From Gymnothorax reevesii (taxonomy: Eukaryota; Chordata; Actinopteri; Anguilliformes; Muraenidae), in assembly GCA_029721435.1 (NCBI GenBank), contig CM056576.1:71255876-71319875 (forward strand): a stretch of 64,000 nt of DNA, in the 5' to 3' direction. The stretch's first letter is position 1, and each line of letters begins with the position of its first letter. Positions 36,045 through 48,599 of this stretch are shown one piece after another. A model generated the notes under the pieces. The model saw only the letters and a program-made list of their open reading frames with translations, was not told the origin of the DNA and ran no database searches. A program made the position numbers and the translations under genes.

Positions 36045-39000
36045 CAGAGGCGGCTGGTGCTAAAAAATTTGGGGGGGGGGGGGGGGGGGCGGGCAATTTA
36101 CCCTGGCACAGCACACCTGACAGCTGCTTTGATGTCAATACAGTCAGTTATTAAGAAGGAAAATGTAGCTTATAGATTTTATCAGGGTTTGTACACTTTT
36201 TTATTATGAATTGAGGATGTATCCCCTATGTCCACAGATCACTGTATCTGTCCTTACATTACTGAGAGATCACTGTATCTGTCCTTACATTACTTACAGA
36301 TCACTGTATCTGTCCTTACATTACCTACAGATCACTGTATCTGTCCTTACATTACCTACAGATCACTGTACCTGTCCTTACATTACTTAGAGATCACTGT
36401 ACCTGTCCTTACATTACTTAGAGATCACTGTACCTGTCCTTACATTACTTACAGATCACTGTCCCTGCCCTTACATTACTTACAGATCACTGTACCTGTC
36501 CTTACATTACTTACAGATCACTGTACCTGTCCTTACATTACTTACAGGTCACTGTACCTGTCTTTACATTACTTACAGATCACTGTACCTGTCCTTACAT
36601 TACTTACAGATCACTGTACCTGTCCTTACATTACTTACAGATCACTGTATCTGTCCTTACATTACTTACAGATCACTGTTCCTGTCCTTACATTACTTAC
36701 AGATCACTGTACCTGTCCTTACATTACTTACAGATCACTGTACCTGTCCTTACATTACTTACAGATCACTGTATCTGTCCTTACATTACTTACAGATCAC
36801 TGTATCTGTCCTTACATTACTTACAGATCACTGTATCTGTCCTTACATTACCTACAGATCACTGTATCTGTCCTTACATTACCTACAGATCACTGTACCT
36901 GTCCTTACATTACTTAGAGATCACTGTACCTGTCCTTACATTACTTACAGATCACTGTACCTGTCCTTACATTACTTACAGATCACTGTACCTGTCCTTA
37001 CATTACTCACAGATCACTGTATCTGTCCTTACATTACTTACAGATCACTGTACCTGTCCTTACATTACTTACAGATCACTGTACCTGTCCTTACATTACT
37101 TACAGATCAGTGTACCTGTCCTTACATTACTTACAGATCAGTGTACCTGTCCTTACATTACTTACAGATCACTGTACCTGTCCTTACATTACTTACAGAT
37201 CACTGTATCTGTCCTTACATTACTTACAGATCAGAGTACCTGTCCTTACATTACTTACAGATCAGTGTACCTGTCCTTACATTACTTACAGATCACTGTA
37301 CCTGTCCTTACATTACTTACTGATCACTGTATCTGTCCTTACATTACTTACTGATCACTGTACCTGTCCTTACATTACTTACAGATCACTGTACCTGTCC
37401 TTACATTACTTACAGATTGATTGTAAAAGAGGTTACGTTAAAGATAATCCACTAACTAACTGGGATTTTGCTGTTTTGTAAAGACGCAAATAATAAGTGG
37501 AACATAGTTCAACAAAAAAAACAAAACAAAAATCTAAAAACACAGCACTGTAATGCTGTCTACAGGCTTCATACACCTTTTCCAAAATGAAATTCAAGGC
37601 GCTTTTCAAGGATTTTCAAGGTGCATTTTCATGCTTTTCCAGCACCTTACACCTGTGGCAAGTTACATATTTATAAACATAAATGACAGATTCCACACAA
37701 AGTGTGACCAACAGGTCCCACTGTACTTAACAGAATGAAACTATAAAGTTAAAAACTCAAACAGTGACAAGATTGTCAGAGCAAACGCCAATAATGCCAC
37801 GATGAGCAGAGAAAAGGGAAGGCACACCAGTGACTAACCCGCTAATCCACAATAAGCAGGGCTTTGTTAAAACCTGAATATCTACACTTGAATAGTGACC
37901 TGAAATGGACAGTTTTTACCCGGAATTATTTTGTGGCAATAAAATTCATACAGTGGATAATCAGTCAATCCTGCCCACTCATTTCCATGTTCATCAACCA
38001 CCTCGGAGTTCTGAGAAGGAGGAGGGACACTTTTTGGGCCACCCTGTAGTACGGATGTGCCAACCCCTTCGATTGGCTTGATATGCAGGGATTGGGGTGA
38101 ACTCGTCCATTTAATCAACAGTGTTTGAACTCGGCTTGCTGGTGAAATTCAATTTCCGGGTGTGCCATCTAGTGATAGAATATTGTAACTGCGTGCATAT
38201 ATCTGCAGCTCCGTGTCCACTGGCGGACACATCTGCACAAAACGGTTTAAATACCCTGCCAGCAGCCGCAAAATCTCATACACAGCTGTGCTGATTACAG
38301 GTTGTTGCTAAAGTTATTACTGTGGACAGAAATTTTTACCTTTTTGATGAGGGACACAAACACGAGTTGGTGAAAATTCTAAAAGGCCAGGAAGTAAACA
38401 TCCGCTCGCGCATGCATACAGAGATGGAACATTTTATGTTGGTTCAAAAATAAAAGTTGTCAATTGGTCACACTTTCTGTGGAATTTGACAAATTGGAAA
38501 AATCAACAGGGACAGCAATAAACGGCACTGCTCCCGCCACATCCAGCGAGCCAACTCCGTTTGTCGTAACAAGTGCGAGAGAAGCCCCGGGTATCAGCTC
38601 GTCCACGATCACTTGCCTGCTGCTTAATCTTTAAATTGGGTCGGTCCGGGCCAAGCTCCTTTACTTTCTTTTGTTACTCCAGTGAACGCCTAGCAAAGGC
38701 TGTTTGTGTAAGGAAAGAACCGAATTGTGTTCAGTTTCCGCGCTTCCACTTGAACTTGCTATCTCGCTCAGCTACCAGGTTGAAAGGGCGGTGGATGATT
38801 TGACAGTCGAGACGAAGTGTTGCAGTTGGTGTGAACATGACTGACGGCCACGATAATTGTCCAGTCACATTAGATCAAAAAACATGAAAACAATACCAAT
38901 TCGCTGCCAAGAAAAGTGGGAGTGTCTGGGGCGCACAGAACTGCGCCCCGTAAGAAAATCTGAAGAAACCGATGAAACAGCAGCCTCCGGTCATGTGCTC

Positions 39001-39268
39001 ACCAAAACTTTGAGAGCTTACATTAGGTACCGTTTGGCCGGTGCCCCTCACCCAGGAAGTATATGCATACATAGAAATCAACCAAATACCATTTGGAACC
39101 GATAATTAGGGTCTGTTGACAGGCGCTCACAGACTGAAAAACACGTTTATTTAACAATTATTTGCATTATACGACTAAATTATATTTAACACGTTTGAGT
39201 AAATTTTCATCTCTTGATATTTGAAGGGGGGCGGTGCCCCAGCGCCCTCTACTGGCTGGCCGCCACTG
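36045..39268. mobile_element. 3.2-kb non-autonomous hAT element
   Basis: The left end is CAGAGGCGGCTGG, the right end reverse-complemented is CAGTGGCGGCCAGC. The flanking 8-mers are TTTAGAAC (36037-36044) and TTTAGGAC (39269-39276), identical at 7 of 8 positions, as expected for an older hAT target duplication. Inside are a G-run (about 36069-36089), a 31-bp minisatellite and about 1.8 kb of sequence without a transposase. Confidence 0.75.
36235..37417. repeat. 31-bp minisatellite, about 38 copies
   Basis: The unit is CAGATCACTGTACCTGTCC plus TTACATTACTTA. Copies differ mostly at one C/T position (TACCTG or TATCTG) and at the last bases (TTACAG, TTAGAG, CTACAG). A block with the variant pair CTACAG-CTACAG-TTAGAG recurs 527 bp later, exactly 17 units, showing a multi-unit duplication. 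Three units are 93 nt, and no frame holds a stop, which gives long but meaningless open frames on the plus strand. Confidence 0.97.
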
Positions 39269-39276
39269 TTTAGGAC

Positions 39277-39647
39277 ATGTCCCAAGACATATCTTTAGAT
39301 ACGGATTTTACAACACGCATAAGAGTTTTTGGTGAAACGGCAGTTAAGACATGCCTCAGTGCTGTCCTACGTTTGGTGTCTTACGACAAGCACTTACGAT
39401 ACGTTTGGTGCAACCGGCCCCAGGTCTTAAAGAAAGAAGCACGCAGACATCACAAACATGTACTTTGTACATATTAATGGCTTAATGAGAGATTATTTTG
39501 ATATTACCCTGCTATGTTTTAGTGTGTATTGATGCAAAGTCAACACAAAATCTTTAGCTAACAACATGTCTTTCACTCAGTCAACAGCGGGTCTCTCTGC
39601 TCTTGGAACTGCATTTTTTTTCAGGAAAAAGTACAACCCCAATTCTG
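39277..39647. other. Intron sequence, no gene
   Basis: Right flank of the hAT element; nothing recognised. Confidence 0.4.
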
Positions 39648-39790
39648 AAACAGTGGGGACAAAGTGTAAATTGTGAATAAAATCAAAATACAATGACACA
39701 ATGAAAATTTGAAATAAGCTCATTTTGTGAATAAAAATGTAAAATATTTCAGTTTCAACATTTGAAATGTTATCTTTGTTCTACTGTAAA
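39648..39790. mobile_element. Tc1/mariner-type terminal fragment or MITE
   Basis: Begins TACAACCCCAATTCTGAAAC, the terminus of a common fish family, and continues to CAGTTTCAACATTTGAAATG, which is related to the right-end region of the element at 31335-32690 (CAGTTTCAACATCTGA). Its far end is missing. Confidence 0.6.
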
Positions 39791-40155
39791 TAACATATTG
39801 CAGGGGTGAGGGTAATTCCGGATTTCCGTGCGGCGATCAGCGAGGGAAAAAATAAAATGCGAGATACATGCGTGCAGAAAGATCACGGACAGTAGACCTT
39901 GATGGACTTTGATAGACCTCTTGCTCTCAGCCAAAGGCTTTTGCTCTCAACCAGACCAAAGCATGGATGTATGATTAGACCTGGATACAGAACCAGGGCT
40001 GAGACGTGTGTGACAAGGGCTTAGCGGTCAAGCTGATATTGAAAGTCACGTTATGCCATGGGAGGCAGAAAGAAATTTTTCCAAAGGGAACAATTGAAAA
40101 AGACACTCTGAAATATCTGTGAATTAATTTTTTGACTACCATAAATTGATTAATA

Positions 40156-41699
40156 GAGTGCTCTCCATAATTATTGGCACATCTGGTTAAGATGTGTTGT
40201 TTAGCTTCTAATAAATTCAGTTTTTTTCGAAATAATATAGGACCACAATGAAAAAAAGAGTGCATTTATCCAGTGGGAAAAAAATCCCACATTAAGAAAT
40301 AATTCTTTTACATCAAATCATGTGCGCCACAATTATTAGCACCCCTGATGTTCATACTTTGTACAACCCCCTTTTGCCAACAAAAAAGCAACTACTCTTC
40401 TCCTATAATGTTTCACGAGATGGGAGAATACAGAAAGAGGGATCTTTGACCATTCCTCTTTGCACAATCTCTCTAAATCATCCAGTGACCTGGCTCCTCT
40501 CCTCTGCACTCTCCTCTTCAGCTCATTCCACAGGTTTTCAATGGGGTTGAGGTCTGGGGACTGAGATGGCCATGGGAGGAGCTTGATTCTGTATCCGATG
40601 AACCATTTCTGTGTAGATTTGGCATCTTGTTGAAAGACCCAGTGACGACCCATCTTCAGCTTTTGGGCAGAGGCCACCAGATTTTGATTTAAAATGTGTT
40701 GATATTTCAAAGCGTTCGTGATGCCATGTACCTTAACAAGGTTCCCAGGGCCTCTGGAAGAGAAACAGGCCCACAGCATCACTGATCATCCCCCATACTT
40801 CACAGTGGGCATGAGGTGCTTTTCTGCATACTCATCTTTTGTGCCTCGCCAGACCCACTTAGAGTGTTTGTGTTCAAAAAGCTCTATCTTGGTCTCATCT
40901 GACCAAAGCACACGGTCCCAGTTGAAGTCCCAGTACCGATTAGCGAACTCCAGATGTTTGCATTTATGATTGTGAGTGAGAAAAGGTTTTTTCCTTGCAT
41001 GCCTCCCAAACAGCTTGTTGGCATGTAGATAGCGCCTGATGGTTGTTCTTGAGACTTTGTGACCCCAAGATGCTACCATTTGTTGCAATTCTTTAACAGT
41101 GAGCTTTGGAGAACTTTTTATTTCTCTTACCATCCTCGTCACTTGCGTGATGGCAAAATAACCTTGTGTCCTTGTCCAGGCTTGTTTACCACTGTTCCAG
41201 TTGTTTTAAACTTCTTAATGATTCCTCTTACAGTAGATATGGGTAGGTGCAGGCGAGTTGCTGTTTTCTTGTAGCCATTTCCTGACTTGTGAAGGTCAAC
41301 ACACATCTGCCTTAGTTGAATGGTGTGTTCCTTTGTCTTTTGCATGTTGAAGAGTGGATAAGAGAAATGGCCTCTGTGTCACGTCATATTTATACCCCAG
41401 GGAAACAGGAAGTGATGAATTACTAATTAAATGTTCCAGGTACTCTGATCAACTTTGTAAACTACTGTAGAAATGACAGAAATACTTCAATTACATTTAT
41501 TTCCTAGGAATTGTTAGGGGTGCCAATAATTGTTGAACAGGTGATTTTATGAAAAATATTTATTTTTAGCCAGGGATTTTTTTCCCCCTTAAAATTCACT
41601 TGAGTTGAAGGTTATATTTTTCTACAATTTTCAGTGTGAGAGTATTTTAAGGCTTTTAACACATCTTAACCAGGGGTGCCAATAATTATGGAAGCGCTG
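40156..41699 (-). mobile_element. Tc1-like transposon, copy 1
   Basis: Ends are GTGCTCTCCATAATTATTGG and, on the other side, reverse-complemented, GCGCTTCCATAATTATTGGC, flanked by TA. It is 1544 bp long, the usual Tc1 size, with a minus-strand transposase. It is inserted in the Harbinger-like copy 1; sequence on both sides is continuous in copy 2. Confidence 0.9.
40336..41345 (-). pseudogene. Tc1-like transposase (DD34E), broken
   Basis: The start MQKTKEHTIQLRQMCVDLHK begins the first helix-turn-helix. A frameshift near 41140 separates it from the second DNA-binding region (TVKELQQMVASWGHKVSRTT). The first catalytic aspartate is in LWSDETKIELF. A TGA at 40786-40788 interrupts the frame before VMLWACFSSRG. 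The second aspartate block reads VFQQDAKSTQ and lacks about six residues found in copy 2. The glutamate block SPDLNPIENLWNELKRR is intact. It would cut and paste the element if complete. Confidence 0.88.
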
Positions 41700-43029
41700 T
41701 ATATAATCTGTTGATTTTTCTCTTTTAAATCATTGGTGCCTTTTTCACCGCAACGACAGTTTTTTTAAAATTTTTATCCAGGCTACGTGAACACCAAGGG
41801 GACCTTGTCTCCAAGCGCGTTCTTGTAAGCAGTGCAGCAGCTGTGATTCTCTACTTGTATCACTGGTTAGGAGATTCCGTGTTGTTGGCTTAAGTTATTA
41901 CCAAGTCGGTAAAGTGAGCAGGTGTAACGATACCAATGTTTTCAGTTATTGAATGGCTTTGTAATGTAGCGACTTGACTGCTTCACCAATCTTTTATGTA
42001 ATGTTACAGAATAGACAGTAAGGAAGCAAAGGCTGCTGTTGGTTAACTAAGATTGGATAAGAGGTGTGTATTCGATAACTGCTGAAGGTGACATCCTATA
42101 AGCTTGCATGTCGCTAACACTTGCTCTGCTTTTTTGTATTAAAATGTTCAGGATGCACCTAAACTGAGTTGTATATTTCTATTACATTGAATATTCAACA
42201 CCGATTCACGGTACCGTGTTTTGCTGCTTAATGTATGCTGGCTACGTACCTAGCTAAGTAGCATTAACTATGTCCTTATATGCACTTTCAGCACGGTATA
42301 AATTCAGCCTAAAATCTGCACTGCTAATTATTTATTTACCATTGAAGGCAAATTCTTAATTATTAGAAAAATAGCAGATGTGCGTACTTGATGTTGTAAC
42401 TTTTCAGCAACTTTTAAGATAAGATACTTCATATTTTGTATTATTTCATGCATGCGCCAAACTTGCATGATAGCACTGCACAAACACCTTTATTAGCTAG
42501 AAGTGTTGACGGGGTTGGAAACGCTGGAAAAGATGAGATGTGAGCGACACACTGTTAGTGAGCAGCATCAGTGTATGGGAGTGATGCTGCGGAGATTCAC
42601 TGATGCAGCTGAACTCCATCTGCGCATAGAAAATACGAGAGTTTCAAAAGAAAGAAACAGATAAGAACGAAGATCAACTTTATTCATATTTTATAACTGG
42701 GCTGCTGATTATGTGAGGACTTCGAATTTACTAATCCTATATTCGGGGAAGGTAAAGAATTCCGTGTTCAAACTCGACTAATACCGAATAAAATCTGCAC
42801 TTTGTCGGTTTACCTTGATGTTTGAGTACCCAGAGACACATTCGGGTTGCAAAAATGTCAAGCATACATTAAGTCAAGAAAATTTTGAGTTTTATTTCTT
42901 GTGCTGACAGATGTGGTAATGGCATATAACGACAGCAGCTATTTTACTGATGACATACTGGGCAGCGAGGGCATGCACAGCATATGCATTCGTGATATTT
43001 AATATTAAAATTAAATTCTAATGAATGGT
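41700..43029. other. Right portion of Harbinger-like copy 1, no gene
   Basis: Non-coding in all frames that can be supported. Corresponds to 46110-47900 of copy 2 but has only one unit of the tandem duplication found there. Confidence 0.45.
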
Positions 43030-43125
43030 GTGTGCACCCTGTGAAGGATTGCCAAATTGTCCAAGGTGGGTCCCTGGCTTTCACCTAGAGTCAGCGGGGA
43101 TGGGCTCCAGTTCCAGGTATAAAAA
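43030..43125. repeat. Common fish dispersed repeat fragment
   Basis: The stretch CCTGTGAAGGATTGCC...GTCCAAGGTGGGTCCC...GTCAGCGGGGATGGGCTCCA matches a short motif widely dispersed in fish genomes. It interrupts the Harbinger-like similarity. Confidence 0.5.
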
Positions 43126-43480
43126 AAGGATTGATTTAATGAGCTTTGAGGATGCTAAAAGTATTTTCGCTTGTCAGAACTGGCTAAATACTTTAATTAA
43201 CATCATCTACTTTAACTTATCAGTTCATAAAGCACAGGCAGTGCTCTGTGCGGTTAGGCTATCGTCTTGGATCCAGTAAGAATACAGGAGGTTGCAAGCT
43301 AACAAGCTTGAAACATTTCACTTTCTATGAATACATTTAGCTTAGAACTTTGTGGAAAATGAGATTGAACAGTCATTTTATACAGCAGCAAGTCAACTGT
43401 TTTGCTGACATTGTTAGTGACGTAATGAATAATTTTATTTCCCCGTGAATTTAAAATAGTTTATCAACATTTTATATCCC

Positions 43481-44727
43481 TATATATTAACTGTTTTTCC
43501 AAACTATATTTAAGCCTTCATCGAATGCAACATTTATTTAATATTTTCCAAAAAAATGTCTTGCATGTTTTAAAAGTGTATTAATTAGTTAGTTGGTAAG
43601 TTCGAAAAATCATTCTCGATATAGAGTTAGTCGTCCGATGTGAACTCAACAGCAGTGGAAAAATAAGATTTTCTGTAATTATATTGTGCTGAAAATTCTG
43701 ATCAATCCTTATAGTGGTGTCCATTGAGGAACTTGGGTTACTAATCCAAGAATAACCCATCATGAACCTAGCTTGACTTCAGAGCCATTGTTTAGGCCCT
43801 GATGTCCTATTTATGTGGCAGTTAAAGCCCAAACCCAGTGTTATTACATCACTGTTGAAAGCTCGGCTCATACTTCCTCTCCTGACCCACGAAATGCAGG
43901 ATGTAGGCCTATCAACGACCCACTCCTCATGACCAAACCTGAAGAAAAATTTTCAGGTTTGAGAATTTTTTTTTGCAATCACCCCTGCATATTGGCTCAT
44001 GTGATCTGAAAGTCATTGCATTTTGATTTTATACACAATTTACACTTGTTTCGAACTATTTCATAATTGGGGTTCTACTTTGTTGTAGGATTCTTGTCCT
44101 CTTTGACAGGCAGCATCCTAGTCAGAAAAGATACTTAATACATGATGGTTGGCAAGGTGCAGCATAGGAGTGTTTTCATCCATGAGTATCACAGGCCACA
44201 ACTTGTTTCTGTCCCCCAAAGGTAATCTCTGAAAACTTCGTAAAGCATGGCACATTATTTTAATGCCGAATTCAGAAATAAGAAAACATGAACCACTGTC
44301 TCTTTTAAAATCTTATAGACAACACTAAGCTTCACTTTCTCTACTCCTCTCTATCCCAGTTGGGGCTCTCAAACCCTGTCATGTTTAGACTGTTGTCTCA
44401 CTGCAAGTACTCCTGCTAGATTTCAGAGCGAGACTTTTTGAGAGAGACTTCTGTTACATTAGACACACGTCTGTATTTGTAGGGATCCTTAAAAACACCA
44501 AGTTTTGGCACATGCAATTTGACAGCCCTCTGGATTACATCTCAGCCATTTCATGGATTGCGGGTTATAACAATTACGCTCAATATTGGACCAGTTAAAA
44601 AAAAGAATTGTTTAGAATGAATCATTTTGACACAAATAGATGGGAAAACAGGGTCCAGTTAAAAAAGTACAGCAATCATGCTTCAATGCATGCACAGAGG
44701 TGCTGTGTACAACATGCACAAGCTCAC
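43481..44727. other. Intron sequence, no gene recognised
   Basis: Fermt1 intron; nothing supportable in either strand. Confidence 0.4.
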
Positions 44728-44952
44728 TTGTTTGGTCTTGTACTTCTTGGCGTATCGCGGAGAGACAAAACACTCTGGATTCATGTCCATGGAGTCCAAG
44801 TCTGGTGTTGCCTGGCCATCAGAGGGTGCCAGGTTTTTCATCTGCAAGAAGGCCTGGATGTTGCGCACCTCTGTGCGGTACGAGCTGTATGCCATCGTTT
44901 TGCCCTTGGAGGCCAGAATGCAGGCAGCTTTCCACTTAGCATACTGCGTCTC
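44728..44952 (-). CDS. fermt1: fermt1 exon (end of PH domain to F3 linker)
   Basis: The 225-nt exon (75 codons, phase 0 at both ends) begins after TTTCTGTGAAG with [20 protein letters not shown], the C-terminal helix of the kindlin PH domain. It continues through [12 protein letters not shown] and the variable linker to [18 protein letters not shown], and ends at CAA/GTGAGC. One residue in the usual ADSSY motif is changed (AYSSY). The 13.8-kb intron that follows is full of transposons. Confidence 0.94.
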
Positions 44953-45297
44953 CTTCACAGAAACCAGACAAGTATTGGCGTACAATATCAAAATCCATTC
45001 AGGCATCCCAAAGACCACACATAGTATAAACTAGGGCTGTGCAGAAAATATCAATACAGGAATGAATCGGTAATAATTTTATAATGATATATGCATCAAT
45101 ACAGGGACATCCATATCAATATTTATTTATTTACTCCCATCAAAATTATTTTACCCGCATCCGTTTGTAGCATTGGAAATAAAAATGAAATGCTTCTTAC
45201 AAACAGATGCCGGCAAGGCACACAAGAAAACCTTAATTAAGGTAATTAGAATTAAGGTAAAAAGAGAAAAAACCCTTGAGCCCACTTGGGAAATAAC

Positions 45298-45362
45298 AAA
45301 ACATAACATAACATAACATGAATGGCGAGAACAGGCTGTTCAGCCCAACTACGCTCGCCAGC
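45298..45362 (-). mobile_element. Short 3' fragment of the CR1/Rex1-like LINE
   Basis: Starts with repeats of AACAT (the complement of the TTATG tail) and continues ATGAATGGCGAGAACAGGCT, matching the complement of 5620-5688. It is a heavily 5'-truncated insertion of the same family. Confidence 0.75.
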
Positions 45363-46256
45363 AGGTACGCTCAGTGGTATTTTGCAGCGGACAGTAACGG
45401 CTGTAACAAGTGAAGAAATTGAAATCATTGGCTGACAGAAAAAATAATTGACTATAACTATACAATGCAGCTCTTATTGGTTTTAAGTATATTAACCTTA
45501 CCAAACAAACAAAGATGGCCTTTCACCAATCATTGCTTGTGACCAAATGACGAATATTACTGGAAAATTTTTAGTTTTCCTGCTGCCATTACATTACATT
45601 ATGACATGACATTACATAACATAACACAACACAGCATAGCAAAGCAGGAGTAGTGAGAACAGGCCATTCCTTCCAGCTAGACTCACCATTTTCCTATCAC
45701 TAACGTGAGTCTAAGGGCGGCGTTATACTTTGCGCATCCGCGGACGCATTTGTGCACACTCGGACACAGACGCGTCCTCTGCCAAATATAGTTAAACGCA
45801 TTGAGCGCTCCGGTACGCGGGGAGAAAAGCAACGGAAAGCATCCGCATTTGTTTGCTAGAGCATGCGCAGTCGGTGTTTTGATCACGTGTTCCTGTGTGC
45901 TCCACTCATGGACCTATAAGGAGATCTGGACGCACAAATCGGGTCGACCACATAATCCTCCATGGTCCTAGCGGCGAATGTGATATTGCAGGTCACGTGA
46001 TGCCATGGGGGCCAAAAAGACATTTCTCCATAGGGAATGATTGAAAAAGACACGCTGATAAATCCGTGAATATTTTTTTTTCACAGCCACAAATTATCGA
46101 TACCGATACCGGTTTATTTTTCTCTTTTAAATCATTAATGCCTCGTTTCTCGGCAAAGACAAAATATTTAATTTATATTCAGGCTATGCGAACACCAACG
46201 GGTCCTCACATGTAAGCGCGTTCCCGCTTCTCCGAATTTATCACTGCAGCGGATGT

Positions 46257-47690
46257 GAATGGGTGGAGCAATGGGCATTCCTTGCCATCTGTCTGTTCAA
46301 CATTAAAGACGTAAAGTGGGTGAAGTGAGCTGGCAAGTTACGGAGCATATGTATTGAGCGACAAAAGAAACGCAAGTTAATTAAAGGCAAACCGGAAAAT
46401 AAGTTTGCGCGTAATTATTGAAAATCAAATTTATTACTAGTGTGTGCGCATTTACACTCGTTTTATCAAACTTTTCTTTGTTTTGCAGTAGCTATGAGTA
46501 AGTTACCCAGATAGCAAGCTCCTCCGCTCCGGATTTGCCCCGGCTCTGAGCCGGATCAGCTGGAGCCAGGGCAGATCCGGAGCGGAGGTGCTTGCTATCT
46601 AGGTAACTATAAGAGCACATTAACTAACTAAGTTAGCTAACTTGCGTTTCTTTTGTTGCTCAGTATATTTTTGCCACTTTAATTGATGAATGGCCGTAAA
46701 ACGTAATAATATGTAACTTAGCATCTCGATTGCTGCACGAGAAAATGTGCAGTAAGCTAAGGCCGCTGTTGTGACATCCTAGAACCATGTACGCACGCAG
46801 ACAACACTCACCTTACTTTTTCATATTAAAATGAAATGGTTCAATCCATTAATTGCATGGTGTATTTCCATTACTTTGAATAGCACCAATTCGCATCACT
46901 TGATACTGATGCGTTATGCCTAACGTGTCAGCTGAGTAGCATCTAAGCAACGTAATGTGCATTTGTAGCAGTATATAAATTCATTTCGAACACTGCTTAG
47001 AGATCCATTTATCAGCCTAACCATTCTTCGTTGTTAAATTACTTACCGACTTTCATACATGATGACGAAACTTTTCAGCAACTTGACTGATGAGATCCAA
47101 AATGATAACTTTTTTTTTGTTCATGATCCATTTGTTCAAGTGGGTGGAACAATGCGCATTCCTTGCCGTCCGTCTGTGATGAACATTCTATATGTGGCCA
47201 AGTCAATCAAGCGAGCTGGCGTTACGGTGCAAATATTTTATCCATTTTATTTTAATTGATGAATGGCCGTAATATACTCGATTGCCACACTCCATTATGT
47301 AGTGCCGCAAAATGATCAGTAAGCTAAAGCCGCTGTTGTGATATCCTAGAAGCATGTACGCAGCTAACACTCACCTCACTTTTTCATAGTTCATGGTTAT
47401 CATTGTACTGAGCTGTATATTTTCATTACTTTGAATAACACCAATTCACATTTCTGTATTTTGATGCATCATGCGTCAGCTGTGTAGCATCTAAGGTAAT
47501 GTCCATATGAGTGCATTTATAGCAATACATAATTTCAGTTCGAACACTGCTCAGCAAACCATTTATTAACCATTCTTCAGTCTAAAATTAATTACTGACT
47601 TTCATACTTGACGACGAAACTTTTCAGCAACTTGACAGATGACATCCAAAATGTTAATTTTTTTGTGCATGATCCGAACATCCATGAAAG
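46257..47690. repeat. Internal tandem duplication of the Harbinger-like element
   Basis: GGGTGGAGCAATGGGCATTC (46257) and GGGTGGAACAATGCGCATTC (47140) begin two diverged units. Shared blocks are TTAATTGATGAATGGCCGTA (46679, 47252), GCCGCTGTTGTGA (46762, 47328) and GACGAAACTTTTCAGCAACT (47064, 47612). The first unit is longer because it holds a palindromic insert. Confidence 0.75.
46502..46607. mobile_element. Near-perfect palindromic MITE (106 bp)
   Basis: GTTACCCAGATAGCAAGC pairs with GCTTGCTATCTAGGTAAC, and CCTCCGCTCCGGATTTGCCC pairs with its complement on the other side, leaving a very short centre. The flanks belong to the first tandem unit of the Harbinger-like element. The superfamily is unknown. 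Confidence 0.8.
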
Positions 47691-48094
47691 CACTGAACAT
47701 GCATACACAATTTTTGTGGTACAGCCTTTATTAGATCGAAGTTTTGGGTAGGTGGAAACGTCAGAGTATACTAAATCCGAACATCTAATGTTCGTGAGCA
47801 GCATCTGAGATCAACCGGAGGGATGCAGGTTGATTCGACGGTGTGGCTGATTTTCATCTGAACGAAGATAAATACGAGACCTAATGTCGGATGTAGCTGT
47901 CATCATCCATCTGCTCACCCCCACCACCTGTCATTATTGTCACCACTAAGGCATTATTTACATGTATATATTAAAATTTTTTTCAAATAGAATTATTTGT
48001 GTTTTGTCAGTTTTTGATTTTTTTGCCAGCTCTGCTTAACATTTGAAGATGAACTCAAGTACTCAAAATCAAAAGGGGTTTAATGCTTAACTTT

Positions 48095-48316
48095 CGCAGA
48101 GCCGGCCATTATCATATAATTAAGTACCACAAATACAATCGATGTTACCTCGTACTTAGAAATGAAACGTAGAGATGGCATTAAAATTATAAACGAGACA
48201 GACTTTATTTGGAAAGGGGTTTGGGGGTGGATAGAAAGGCACGGCCTCTGGTTCGCTGACATGCAGAAATTCATGGATGAACGGTTCAGTGCACTCAAGA
48301 GGCTCCGATATCTGGG
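48095..48316 (-). other. Exon-like segment with acceptor and polyadenylation signal
   Basis: On the minus strand a strong pyrimidine tract and acceptor (TTTCTGTCCTTCCCCAG) precede an open frame beginning ISEPLECTEPFIHEFLHVSE. AATAAA follows within the frame at about 48210 (minus). It could be the last exon of a transposon gene, but no domain is recognised. Confidence 0.3.
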
Positions 48317-48599
48317 GAAGGACAGAAAAAAAAGGTAGAAATAACGCAGTACAACGTCATTTCACGGTAGACCCATTTTATAATACTCCATGGAATGGTT
48401 ATAAGTTACGTAAGCTAGTTTACCAGAATTGACAAAACTTTAAAGCTCCTGACTTTAAAACATATCAGTTTATAAGGTAGGTGAAGTGCGTTGTGTGTTC
48501 GGTTTGTCTTTAATCCGGAAAAAGATAATGGAATTCGCACGCAGACAAGCAAGAATTATCTGACTCCGATAATGTGGTTATTCGACGTTGAACTAAAGA

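Larger units (their letters stand above)
39955..43480. mobile_element. Harbinger-like element copy 1, split by Tc1
   Basis: The sequence aligns by eye with the element at 45715-49322. AGCGGTCAAGCTGATATTG and CCATGGGAGGCAGAAAGA (40025-40075) match 45970-46015. TTTTTCTCTTTTAAATCATT (about 41717) matches 46116. AACTTTTCAGCAACTT (about 42401) matches 47070 and 47618. CAGCAAGTCAACTGTTTTGC (about 43385) matches 48742. The Tc1 element at 40156-41699 interrupts it at a TA. The outer ends could not be found, so the limits are approximate. Confidence 0.55.

Noticed and set aside
36228..36917. 229-residue open frame of YRSLYLSLHYLQITV repeats, and 123-residue frame at 37110-37481
   Set aside because: They are translations of the 31-bp minisatellite. 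All three frames are open because three units equal 93 nt and the unit has no stop.
36235..37417. CRISPR array
   Set aside because: Units are contiguous 31-bp repeats without unique spacers, in a vertebrate intron.
44608..45034. Three plus-strand frames of 99-138 residues
   Set aside because: They are antisense to the fermt1 exon at 44728-44952.
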